Shown in pieces: positions 1 through 6,270 of a DNA stretch of 6,556 nt (within the stretch, counting starts at the first letter, position 1; each line of letters begins with the position of its first letter). Both the position numbers and the translations under genes were made by a program. Below the pieces are notes generated by a model that was not told the origin of the DNA, made no database searches, and saw nothing but the letters and a program-made list of their open reading frames with translations. Source of the DNA: Pseudomonadota bacterium (GTDB lineage: Bacteria; Pseudomonadota; Alphaproteobacteria; Rhizobiales; Hyphomicrobiaceae); NCBI GenBank assembly GCA_023392135.1, contig JAEVZQ010000024.1, forward strand, positions 1 through 6,556, in the 5' to 3' direction.

Positions 1-1468
1 GCTCGCGGGCGCGCGCGTCGAGCAGGCGCGGCTCGTGCAGCAGGCCTGCAATCCGTTCGTGGGCGGCCTGCAGGTGGCGGTCGCCGGCCGCTGCCTGCGC
101 CAGTTCCTCCAGCACGATCTCCGCCACCTCGGGCTCACGCTGCAGCACGCGCAACACGTCGAGTGCCATCACGTTGCCGGAGCCCTCCCAGATGCTGTTG
201 ACCGGCACCTCCCGGTAGATGCGGGCGATTCCGTTCTCCTCGACGTAGCCGTTGCCGCCGAGGCATTCCATGGCTTCGGCGACCATGGCGGGCGCGATCT
301 TGCAGACCCAGTACTTGGTCACGGGCGTCATCAGCCGCCGCCACGCTGCCGCGCGCTCATCGTCGAGACGGTCGAAGCTGCGGGCGAGCCGGAAGACGAG
401 CGCGACTGCCGCCTCGACATCGAGCGCCAGGTCGGCGAGGACGTGCACCATGAGTGGCTGCTCGATCAGCAGCCGACCGAAGACCGCCCTGTGGCGCGCA
501 TGGTGAACGGCCATGGCGAGCGCCAGCCGCATGAGGCCGGCGGATGCGACAGCGCAGTCGAGCCGGGTGTAGGTAACCATCTCGATGATGGCGGGCACCC
601 CGCGGCCCTCCTCGCCGATGAGCCAGCCGTGCGCGCCATCGAATTCCACTTCCGCCGAGGCATTCGAGCGGTTGCCGAGCTTGTCCTTGAGCCGCTGCAG
701 AGCCAGGGCGTTGACCGTGCCGTCCGGCAGATAGCGGGGCATGAGAAAGCAGGAGAGGCCGCCCGCCGCCTGCGCCAGCACGAGGAAGGCATCCGACATC
801 GGCGCTGACAGGAACCACTTGTGGCCGGTGAGAACATACTCACCGCCCGGCCCGCCGTTTGCTACCGGCACGGCTTTCGTCGTGTTGGCGCGAACGTCGG
901 TCCCGCCCTGCTTCTCCGTCATCCCCATCCCGATCGTGACGGAGCGCTTCTCACTGGCGGGCCTGAAGGCGGGATCGTAGCTGCGCGACAGGATACGAGG
1001 CACCCACACATCCGCCAGCTCGGGCTGCAGGCGAAGCGTCGGCACGGCAGCGTTCGTCATGGTCAACGGGCAGCAGTGGCCCGCCTCCATCTGCGCCGTC
1101 ATGTAGAAGGCGCCCGCACGGGCGACGTTGGCGCCCGCCAGACCGCCCGACTTGTCCCCCTCCCACGAGCCGCAGTGGAGACCGGCGGCCATGCTTTGAG
1201 TCATGCAGGCGTGATAGGCCGGATGGAACTCGACCAGATCGAGCCGCCGGCCTTTCGGATCGTGCGTCCTCAGACGCGGCGCAAACTCGTTTGCCAGCCG
1301 GCCCCGCTCCAGGGCCTCCGCGCTGCCGCAGAGCGCTCCAAAGGCAGCGATCTGGTCCGTCGCGTAATCAGCCCCCTCCCGTTCCACGGCCTCCTGCAGG
1401 GGGATATCCGTCGTGAATAGATTCACATCCACGAACGGCGGCGACTGATTTGCAACCTCGTCAGCCAT
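1..1468 (-). CDS. aidB: AidB-type acyl-CoA dehydrogenase, C-terminus cut by the window edge
   Basis: This is a flavin-dependent member of the acyl-CoA dehydrogenase superfamily of the AidB branch, which in E. coli belongs to the adaptive response to DNA alkylation and binds FAD and DNA; its natural substrate is not settled. I read 489 codons from the ATG at 1468; E. coli AidB is about 541 residues, so roughly 50 C-terminal residues lie beyond base 1. Diagnostic stretches include GRLAN and the FHPAYH region near the N-terminus, GMGMTEKQGGTDVRANTT starting at residue 180, GHKWFLSAPMSDAFLVLAQ, LKDKLGNRSNASAEVEF, and VPVNSIWEGSGNVMALDVLR. Glu428 in WEGSGN occupies the position of the catalytic glutamate in the superfamily. 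The frame is open throughout. An in-frame TGA lies a short way upstream; a GTG directly before the ATG is an alternative start. No convincing Shine-Dalgarno sequence precedes either. It lies 80 bases downstream of ruvX on the same strand. The family call is very secure; a role in alkylation response is inferred. Confidence 0.95.
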   Translation of the reverse strand, partial: MADEVANQSPPFVDVNLFTTDIPLQEAVEREGADYATDQIAAFGALCGSAEALERGRLANEFAPRLRTHDPKGRRLDLVEFHPAYHACMTQSMAAGLHCGSWEGDKSGGLAGANVARAGAFYMTAQMEAGHCCPLTMTNAAVPTLRLQPELADVWVPRILSRSYDPAFRPASEKRSVTIGMGMTEKQGGTDVRANTTKAVPVANGGPGGEYVLTGHKWFLSAPMSDAFLVLAQAAGGLSCFLMPRYLPDGTVNALALQRLKDKLGNRSNASAEVEFDGAHGWLIGEEGRGVPAIIEMVTYTRLDCAVASAGLMRLALAMAVHHARHRAVFGRLLIEQPLMVHVLADLALDVEAAVALVFRLARSFDRLDDERAAAWRRLMTPVTKYWVCKIAPAMVAEAMECLGGNGYVEENGIARIYREVPVNSIWEGSGNVMALDVLRVLQREPEVAEIVLEELAQAAAGDRHLQAAHERIAGLLHEPRLLDARARE

Positions 1469-1479
1469 CACAACGGTCC

Positions 1480-1489
1480 GTTTCGAAAC
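1480..1489. repeat. 10-base perfect palindrome upstream of aidB
   Basis: GTTTCGAAAC reads the same on both strands and ends 11 bases before the aidB start codon. It could be an operator half-site pair or chance; it is short. No sequence resembling the E. coli Ada box (AAAGCGCA core) is visible in the 80-base gap. Confidence 0.25.
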
Positions 1490-1516
1490 ATCGCGAGGAC
1501 TTCACCTCTGAATTCA

Positions 1517-1542
1517 CAAGCTCTCACCACACACTGAGCTTG
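1517..1542 (-). terminator. Inverted repeat just after ruvX, possible weak terminator or pause hairpin
   Basis: CAAGCTC at 1517-1523 is the exact reverse complement of GAGCTTG at 1536-1542, separated by a 12-base loop. On the transcribed minus strand the hairpin begins seven bases after the ruvX stop codon. No run of T follows, so it is not a classical Rho-independent terminator, and ruvX transcripts may continue into aidB. Confidence 0.3.
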
Positions 1543-1548
1543 CCAAGT

Positions 1549-2055
1549 CTACGGCGATTCGAAGGAGGCCCTTATCGCCTTCATCCTGTCCAGCGCCGAC
1601 TGCAGGATGATCGTCGCGGCGACCTTGTCGATGACTTCGCCCCGCCGCTTGCGGCTGCTGTCCGCCGCGATCAGCATGCGTTCGGCTGCCATGGTCGACC
1701 AGCGTTCATCCCATAGCAGAATCGGCAACGGCGACAGCCGGTTGAGGTTGCGCGCGAACGCGCGGGTCGCCTGAGCACGCGGCCCCTCGCTGCCGTCCAG
1801 ATTCCGTGGCAGGCCGAGGACGAAGCCGCCGACGTCATGCGTGGCTGCGATCTCCATCAGGCGCGCGGCATCGGCCTTGAACTTGGTCCGGGCAATCGTC
1901 TCGAAGGGAGATGCGATGGTTCGGGTCACGTCCGACAGCGCGACCCCGATCGTCTTCGTGCCAAGGTCGAGGCCGAGCAGGCGCTTGCCCCGCTCGAGTC
2001 GCGTCACGAGAACAGCAGGTTCAGCCAGCGTTTCGCCGGTAAGGCTGTCAGGCAC
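1549..2055 (-). CDS. ruvX: RuvX/YqgF family RNase H-fold nuclease (putative Holliday junction resolvase, pre-16S rRNA nuclease)
   Basis: The 168-residue protein is a complete YqgF/RuvX homologue; the family is usually about 140-165 residues. These cytoplasmic RNase H-fold nucleases are implicated in 5' maturation of 16S rRNA and annotated as putative Holliday junction resolvases. The N-terminal strand carries [12 protein letters not shown] with the metal-ligand Asp30. The [14 protein letters not shown] signature covers residues 82-95. WDERWST brings Glu117, and [16 protein letters not shown] near the C-terminus brings Asp143, so the three acidic residues expected for catalysis are present. 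The start codon is GTG. GGGAG lies 12 bases upstream, a longer spacing than ideal. About 24 residues precede the conserved core, so a slightly later start cannot be excluded. It is divergent from the metallohydrolase gene at 2156, and aidB follows on the same strand. Identification is firm. Confidence 0.95.
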   Translation of the reverse strand: MPDSLTGETLAEPAVLVTRLERGKRLLGLDLGTKTIGVALSDVTRTIASPFETIARTKFKADAARLMEIAATHDVGGFVLGLPRNLDGSEGPRAQATRAFARNLNRLSPLPILLWDERWSTMAAERMLIAADSSRKRRGEVIDKVAATIILQSALDRMKAIRASFESP

Positions 2056-2082
2056 GATCCAGGCTCACTCCCGTGGAGAGGG

Positions 2083-2110
2083 TTGTTGCAAACGGCAGCC
2101 GCCTTATACT
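2083..2110 (+). promoter_or_regulatory. Candidate sigma70-type promoter for the UPF0173 hydrolase
   Basis: The -10 hexamer TATACT (2105-2110) matches the consensus at five of six positions. TTGTTG (2083-2088) sits 16 bases upstream as a partial -35. The predicted transcription start near 2117 would give a leader of about 40 bases before the ATG at 2156. The region is the only space between two divergent genes. On the opposite strand the same site reads TATAAG (2108-2103), so it may also serve ruvX. Confidence 0.45.
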
Positions 2111-2155
2111 GCGCCCGACCACAGACCGTCGCCCCCAGAAACGAGGCATTCGCCC

Positions 2156-2845
2156 ATGAAAATCACTTGGTTCGGCCATTCCTGCTTCCGGATCGAGACC
2201 GGCAGCAGCGTCCTCCTGATCGACCCCTTCCTGAAGGGCAATCCGACGTTCGAGAAGTCCGGCGTGGCCTGGGAGGACGCGACCAGCGGTGTGACCCACG
2301 TGGCGCTGACCCATGGCCACGACGACCACATCGGTGATGCAGCCGAGATCTGCAAGGCGCGGGATGCGACGCTCTTTGCCGTGTTCGAGCTTGCCATGTA
2401 CCTGCAGGGCAAGGGCGCCCAGAAGCTGGAGCCCATGAACACGGGTGGAACGGTTCACTCGGACGATTTCGACCTGACGTTCACCCAGGCGCTGCACTCC
2501 TCGTCGTCGAACGGCGTCTATCTCGGGAACCCCTGTGGCATCGTCCTGCAGACGCGGGAGAACAAGACCGTCTACCACATGGGCGACACCGATCTGTTCT
2601 CCGGCATGGAGCATATCAACGAGCTGTACCGGCCGACCGTCGGCATCGTGCCCATCGGCGACCGCTTCACGATGGGTGCGCGCACCGCGGCCTACACGTG
2701 CAAAAAGTATTTCCAGTTCAGCACCGTGCTCCCCTGCCACTACGGGACGTTCGCGATGCTCGACCAGACGGCCGATGCGTTCGTGAGCGAAATGGCGGGT
2801 GAGAACGTTCTAGTGCCAAACGTAGGTGATCCTGTCTCGGTCTAG
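2156..2845 (+). CDS. UPF0173 family metal-dependent hydrolase (metallo-beta-lactamase fold)
   Basis: This 229-residue cytoplasmic protein is a full-length UPF0173 member, related to the UlaG-type metallo-beta-lactamase superfamily. Substrates of UPF0173 proteins are not known. The N-terminus MKITWFGHSCFRIE and LIDPFLKGNP (residues 21-30) are typical. The metal-binding motif is LTHGHDDHIGD, giving His53, His55, Asp57 and His58. Further likely ligands are His114 in ALHSSSSNG, Asp144 in HMGDTD and His195 in LPCHYGTF, so the dinuclear site looks intact. GDRFTMG (168-174) is also characteristic. I chose the ATG at 2156 because it opens directly into the conserved first strand and has GAGG at 2143-2146, nine bases upstream. 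The frame stays open further upstream, but that part overlaps ruvX and has no family resemblance. A strong hairpin follows three bases after the stop. There is no signal peptide. The fold is certain and the reaction unknown. Confidence 0.94.
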   Translation: MKITWFGHSCFRIETGSSVLLIDPFLKGNPTFEKSGVAWEDATSGVTHVALTHGHDDHIGDAAEICKARDATLFAVFELAMYLQGKGAQKLEPMNTGGTVHSDDFDLTFTQALHSSSSNGVYLGNPCGIVLQTRENKTVYHMGDTDLFSGMEHINELYRPTVGIVPIGDRFTMGARTAAYTCKKYFQFSTVLPCHYGTFAMLDQTADAFVSEMAGENVLVPNVGDPVSV

Positions 2846-2847
2846 TG

Positions 2848-2884
2848 CCCCGGTTCCGAAGCTCGCTTGAGCTCGCGACCGGGG
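2848..2884 (+). terminator. Strong GC-rich hairpin after the hydrolase gene, probable terminator
   Basis: CCCCGGT (2848-2854) pairs with ACCGGGG (2878-2884), and inside it AGCTC (2860-2864) pairs with GAGCT (2869-2873) around a GCTT loop. A short imperfect middle section (G2858-C2874, C2857-G2875, a wobble pair and one mismatch) joins the two stems. It begins three bases after the TAG stop. The T-run expected of an intrinsic terminator is missing, so it may instead stabilise a 3' end or belong to the leader of the next gene. Confidence 0.5.
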
Positions 2885-2886
2885 TG

Positions 2887-2905
2887 GACTCCTCCGTAAG
2901 GAGTC
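2887..2905 (+). promoter_or_regulatory. Second leader hairpin with an embedded AGGAG
   Basis: GACTCCT (2887-2893) is the perfect reverse complement of AGGAGTC (2899-2905), with the loop CCGTA. It starts two bases after the preceding hairpin. The right arm contains a Shine-Dalgarno-like AGGAG two bases before an ATG at 2906. The left arm could alternatively pair with the AGGAG at 2970-2974 that precedes the next gene. The base pairing is plain in the sequence; any regulatory function is inferred. Confidence 0.4.
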
Positions 2906-2983
2906 ATGCCGATTGCAGAGGCCTCGTTCATCGACTATGGCCGCTGCATAAGGCAGTCGGCGTTGCGGCAGGAGCGTGAATGA
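2906..2983 (+). CDS. Candidate 25-codon leader ORF overlapping the synthase-like gene
   Basis: An ATG at 2906 opens 25 codons (protein beginning MPIAEASFIDYG) ending in TGA at 2981-2983. Its last bases form an ATGA overlap with the next start codon at 2980, the arrangement seen in translationally coupled genes. Against it being real: the only Shine-Dalgarno-like sequence (AGGAG, 2899-2903) is just two bases from the ATG and is buried in a hairpin, and the adjacent codons ATA AGG are unusual for such a GC-rich genome. No similarity to a known peptide is recognised. Confidence 0.2.
   Translation: MPIAEASFIDYGRCIRQSALRQERE
2941..2960 (+). promoter_or_regulatory. Third small leader hairpin
   Basis: CCG-CTGC (2941-2947) pairs with GCAG-(T)-CGG (2953-2960), with the loop ATAAG and one bulged T. 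It ends nine bases before the AGGAG ribosome-binding site of the downstream gene. Stability is modest, and it is listed because it completes a series of three hairpins in one short leader. Confidence 0.25.
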
Positions 2984-5310
2984 GCGGTGAGAGCGTGCGG
3001 CCGGCCGCGCCGGGCAGTGTCAAGTCCGCAGGACTGGGGCTGGTCGCCGCCTTCACGGCCACGACCTTTCTGTCCGCGCTGCTGCTGTTCTCCATTCAAC
3101 CGCTGTTCGCGAAGATGGTGCTGCCCGTCCTCGGCGGCTCGCCATCCGTTTGGGCAGTTGCCCTGTGCTTTTTCCAGGGGGCTCTGCTCGCTGGCTACTG
3201 CTACGCCCACCTGCTCAACCGGCTCGTACCCGCCCGCATTGCCGGCTTCGCGCACATTGCGGTCTGCGGGCTGGCATTGCTGGCACTGCCGATCCGCCTG
3301 CCCGCCGGCTGGACGGAGCCTCCAGCGGGAGATCCTTACCTCTGGCAGCTCGGCCTGTTCTCGGTGGCGATCGGGATGCCGTTCCTGGCCGTTGCCGCCA
3401 ACGCCCCGCTGCTGCAGGCGTGGTTCGCCGCGAGCGGCCATCCCGATGCACGCGATCCCTACTTTCTCTACGCAGCGAGCAATCTGGGCAGCCTGATTGC
3501 TCTGCTCGGCTATCCGTTCGTGTTGGAGCCAGCCTTCGGCGCGCGGGCGCTTTCCGAATTCTGGGCCGGCGGCTTCGTCCTGCTCATGGTGGCGATTGCG
3601 GCCTGCTTTCTCGTGCTGCGCGGCCGTGCTGGAGCATCGGCCCCCACCGCCACGCTGGCTAGCGGAACGGCCGATGAAGCCCCGAGCTGGTCCCGGCGCC
3701 TGGGCTGGGTCGGGCTCGCGCTCGTGCCCTCGGCCCTGCTCACCGCCTTCACGACCCACATCAGCACGGACATTGCCTCGGCGCCGCTGCTCTGGGTGCT
3801 TCCGCTCGCACTGTACCTGCTCACGTTCGTGATCGTCTTCCGCGAGTGCGCGTTGATCCCCATGCGGCTGCTGCTGATCGTACACCTGGCCGCGGTCGTG
3901 GTCGCCCTGCTGCAGCTCTCGCAGACCCGTCAGGATGGCTGGTTCGTCTCGAGCGCAACGGGCGTCGTCGTGTTCTTCACGTCGGCGCTCGTCGCACACC
4001 GCACGCTCTACGACCTGCGCCCCGCCCCGCGCTATCTCACCGAGTTCTACCTGTGGATGTCGCTTGGCGGTGTGCTCGGCGGTCTGTTCGCTGCGTTGAT
4101 CGCGCCTCGCCTTTTCTCCGAGGTGTTCGAATACCCGCTCCTGCTCGCGCTGACGATGGCCTGCCGCCCGGGCGCCCTCTCCATCTCGTTCCGCAACCGT
4201 GACGAACTGTTGCGGATCTGGCTGGTTCTGGCGGGCGGATTCCTGGCGATTTACTGGGTGCCGTGGTTCGCCGAGCAGCTTCCCGACGTCAGTCTCGACG
4301 GGGTGCTCGGCATTGCGGTCGACAAGTTGCATACGCTGATGCTTGAATGGGGTGCCGCAGCGCTCATCGTCCTTGTCCTCGCCATTCTGCTGATCGCGTC
4401 CTGGCGGTATCCTCCGCGGCAGGCCGCCATCGCCATGCTGATGTTTCTGGCGGTCGTCCTGCTCCCCTCGGCCGTGAAGCGCGGCGATGCCCAACGCAGC
4501 TATTTCGGCGTCTATCGCGTCACCCTGTCGAGCGACGGCAACTATAACGTCCTGACCCACGGCACCACGCTGCATGGCGCGCAACGGATCCGCGACAGGG
4601 ATGGCGCCTACAAGGACGACCTCACGCCGACCACCTACTATCACCCGAAGAGTCCGATGGCGCGCACCATCGCCGAGGTCCGCGGGCGTCTGGCGTGGCA
4701 GGGCCGCAAGGGCCGCTACGGCGTGATCGGGCTCGGGTCAGGATCACTAGCCTGCTATGCCCAGCAGGGCGAACGCTGGCGCTTCTTCGAGATCGACCCG
4801 CTCGTGGTGAAGATCGCCAGCACGCCGGAGCAGTTCAGCTTCCTGCATTACTGTCAGCCCGAGCCGGATATCGTGCTCGGCGATGCGCGACTGACGATCG
4901 CCAAGGAGCCGGAAGCCAGCTTCGACCTGATCATCGTCGATGCTTTCACATCCGATGCGGTGCCCGTGCACCTGATGACGGCAGAGGCCCTGCAGCTCTA
5001 CGCATCCAAGCTGACGGCGGATGGCATCGTGCTGCTGCATATCTCGAACCGCTACCTGGATCTCGATTCCGTGCTCGCCTCAACCTATCGGCTCGCTCCG
5101 GGGCTGTACGGCGTCATTCTTTCCGACGATGAAGCCGACGGCAGCTACGCCAGCTCCACCTCTACGGTGGCGATCTTCTCCAAGAACGAGGGAACGATCG
5201 ACGGCTACCGCGACTGGCCCGAGGCTTACGAGTTGGAACCGAACGGGCTTCGTGGCTGGACGGACGACTTCTCCGATATTCTCGGGCCGCTGCTTGCGCG
5301 ACTGCGGTAG
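2980..5310 (+). CDS. Polytopic membrane protein with C-terminal spermidine-synthase-like domain (fused MFS/spermidine synthase type)
   Basis: The 776-residue protein has two parts. Residues about 13-500 form a membrane region of roughly 12-15 hydrophobic segments, for example near 15-40, 55-78, 125-150, 240-290, 325-345, 355-380, 411-430, 455-473 and 480-497. Residues about 510-776 form a soluble SAM-binding Rossmann domain of the spermine/spermidine synthase family. It shows GRYGVIGLGSGSLACYA (GxGxG at 584-588), FFEIDP with Glu604 and Asp606, GDARL with Asp635, and DLIIVDAFTSDAVPVHLMT with Asp654 and Asp659. The canonical spermidine synthase motif around the catalytic Asp (D-S/C-T/S-D-P-x-G-P) is absent, so polyamine synthesis should not be assumed. 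A methyl- or aminopropyl-transfer reaction on a membrane-associated substrate is possible. The ATG at 2980 has AGGAG at 2970-2974, five bases upstream. The membrane half leads directly into the enzyme domain with no frameshift. It stands alone on the plus strand after a hairpin-rich leader and converges with the next gene. Architecture is secure; substrate unknown. Confidence 0.9.
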   Translation: MSGESVRPAAPGSVKSAGLGLVAAFTATTFLSALLLFSIQPLFAKMVLPVLGGSPSVWAVALCFFQGALLAGYCYAHLLNRLVPARIAGFAHIAVCGLALLALPIRLPAGWTEPPAGDPYLWQLGLFSVAIGMPFLAVAANAPLLQAWFAASGHPDARDPYFLYAASNLGSLIALLGYPFVLEPAFGARALSEFWAGGFVLLMVAIAACFLVLRGRAGASAPTATLASGTADEAPSWSRRLGWVGLALVPSALLTAFTTHISTDIASAPLLWVLPLALYLLTFVIVFRECALIPMRLLLIVHLAAVVVALLQLSQTRQDGWFVSSATGVVVFFTSALVAHRTLYDLRPAPRYLTEFYLWMSLGGVLGGLFAALIAPRLFSEVFEYPLLLALTMACRPGALSISFRNRDELLRIWLVLAGGFLAIYWVPWFAEQLPDVSLDGVLGIAVDKLHTLMLEWGAAALIVLVLAILLIASWRYPPRQAAIAMLMFLAVVLLPSAVKRGDAQRSYFGVYRVTLSSDGNYNVLTHGTTLHGAQRIRDRDGAYKDDLTPTTYYHPKSPMARTIAEVRGRLAWQGRKGRYGVIGLGSGSLACYAQQGERWRFFEIDPLVVKIASTPEQFSFLHYCQPEPDIVLGDARLTIAKEPEASFDLIIVDAFTSDAVPVHLMTAEALQLYASKLTADGIVLLHISNRYLDLDSVLASTYRLAPGLYGVILSDDEADGSYASSTSTVAIFSKNEGTIDGYRDWPEAYELEPNGLRGWTDDFSDILGPLLARLR

Positions 5311-5328
5311 ATCAGGACGCAATCGCCC

Positions 5329-6270
5329 TTACTTCCGCTTGAAAACGGCCGACGCCACAAGCCCGGCACCCACCGCGATCGTGACGGTGAAAATGCCGTA
5401 GAGCAGCGGCTGCCCGAAGGCGAAGTTGTGCAGCAGGAGCTCGAGACCCTGGCGCTCGAGGCGCACGCGAGCTGTGTAGGTGCTGAGGATCTGGCCGTCG
5501 CGGAAGAGGTAGACGCGCACGTCGAGCGGTCCCACGGGCGCATTGGCCGGCAGGTTGACAGAGGCCCGGAACAGGCTGCGACCAATGAAGACGACGCCGT
5601 ACTCCTCCCGGACATACAGCCCGTCCTTCTGCTTCAGTCGCACGACCGCCTCGGCGAACTCCTGCAGCTCGGCGGTGGTGACGCCCGTCTCCCAGCCCTG
5701 GACAGGCGTCATACGGACGTACTCGAATCCGATGTCGTTCTCGCGCAGCACCAGCGCATTGGTGACTTCGTCGAGGGGCCGCGTCGAGAGGATGGCGTAA
5801 TAGCTCGGCACGCTCTCGAAGGTGATCGAGTGCGTGTTGATCCAGATCCCCGCGACGTTGCTCTTGCGCCGGGCGACGAGGCGGGTGGGTGTACCCTCGA
5901 GCACGATGACGATGTCGTAGAGACCGGACTCCGCCGTTGCCTGCCGGCTGTGATCGACGGCCCCGAAGACGACGATCTCCGTACCGGTGAAGCTGGATGT
6001 CACCGCCACGCTCCGGGACGACACATCTGCCTGCACCGTCTCTCGCGGCGCCGGCTCTGCAGGTACTGGCTCCGGCTGCTTGCTTTGCGCCTGCGCGACC
6101 GGCGCACTACGCGTGGGCTGCTTCGGCGCAGCAGCGGGCGAGCGCACCGGCAGCTCCGGCCCCGGGCGGCGCTGGGCCTGGGCGATCTCCGCCCCGATCA
6201 GCAACGCCGCTGCCGCGATGACCAGGACGGCGCCCACGAGGCCTCTCAGAACTCGCCAGTTCAGTTTCAT
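5329..6270 (-). CDS. TIGR02186-family (Alph_Pro_TM) membrane-anchored protein, partner of the TauE/SafE permease
   Basis: This 313-residue protein belongs to an uncharacterised family found mainly in Alphaproteobacteria. Residues 1-32 look like a signal peptide or N-terminal anchor: basic start, hydrophobic stretch 11-27, possible cleavage after AQA at 30-32. Residues 34-76 are a Pro/Ala/Gln/Glu-rich linker. The conserved domain follows: VTSSFTGTEIVVFGAVDH from residue 90, a strand-rich middle with YDIVIVLEG, RRKSNVAGIWINT, FESVPSYYAILSTRPLDEV, and a later GRSLFRASVNLPANAP segment. A single hydrophobic helix at about 288-309 ends in FKRK, so the bulk is probably periplasmic and C-terminally anchored with the basic tail in the cytoplasm. 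The ATG at 6270 is preceded by GGGAG six bases upstream, and its A is the last base of the permease stop codon (TGATG), so the two are co-translated. Family members commonly sit beside TSUP permeases. Function is unknown; a role in assembling or assisting the permease is inferred. Confidence 0.85.
   Translation of the reverse strand: MKLNWRVLRGLVGAVLVIAAAALLIGAEIAQAQRRPGPELPVRSPAAAPKQPTRSAPVAQAQSKQPEPVPAEPAPRETVQADVSSRSVAVTSSFTGTEIVVFGAVDHSRQATAESGLYDIVIVLEGTPTRLVARRKSNVAGIWINTHSITFESVPSYYAILSTRPLDEVTNALVLRENDIGFEYVRMTPVQGWETGVTTAELQEFAEAVVRLKQKDGLYVREEYGVVFIGRSLFRASVNLPANAPVGPLDVRVYLFRDGQILSTYTARVRLERQGLELLLHNFAFGQPLLYGIFTVTIAVGAGLVASAVFKRK

Noticed and set aside
35..1420. Several plus-strand open frames (35-808, 821-1420) opposite aidB
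   Set aside because: They have no domain-like sequence, while the minus strand reads continuously as AidB with many conserved motifs.
1841..2155. Upstream extension of the UPF0173 hydrolase frame to an ATG at 1841
   Set aside because: The extension is antisense to ruvX, has no family resemblance and lacks a ribosome-binding site. The conserved N-terminus begins at 2156.
2913..2941. TTGCAG and TATGGC separated by 17 bases as a promoter for the synthase-like gene
   Set aside because: Spacing is right, but each hexamer matches consensus at only about half its positions. That is too weak to call.
2848..2983. A known riboswitch class (for example a SAM-type element) in the leader
   Set aside because: The hairpins are clear, but I could not match the conserved loop sequences of any riboswitch class I know. 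The region is left as an unclassified structured leader.
2935..4644. A 569-codon open frame on the minus strand, antisense to the membrane protein gene
   Set aside because: It is rich in Arg, Gln, Glu, Gly and His with no recognisable domain, as expected for the antisense shadow of a GC-rich hydrophobic coding region. The plus-strand gene has clear membrane segments and an enzyme domain.
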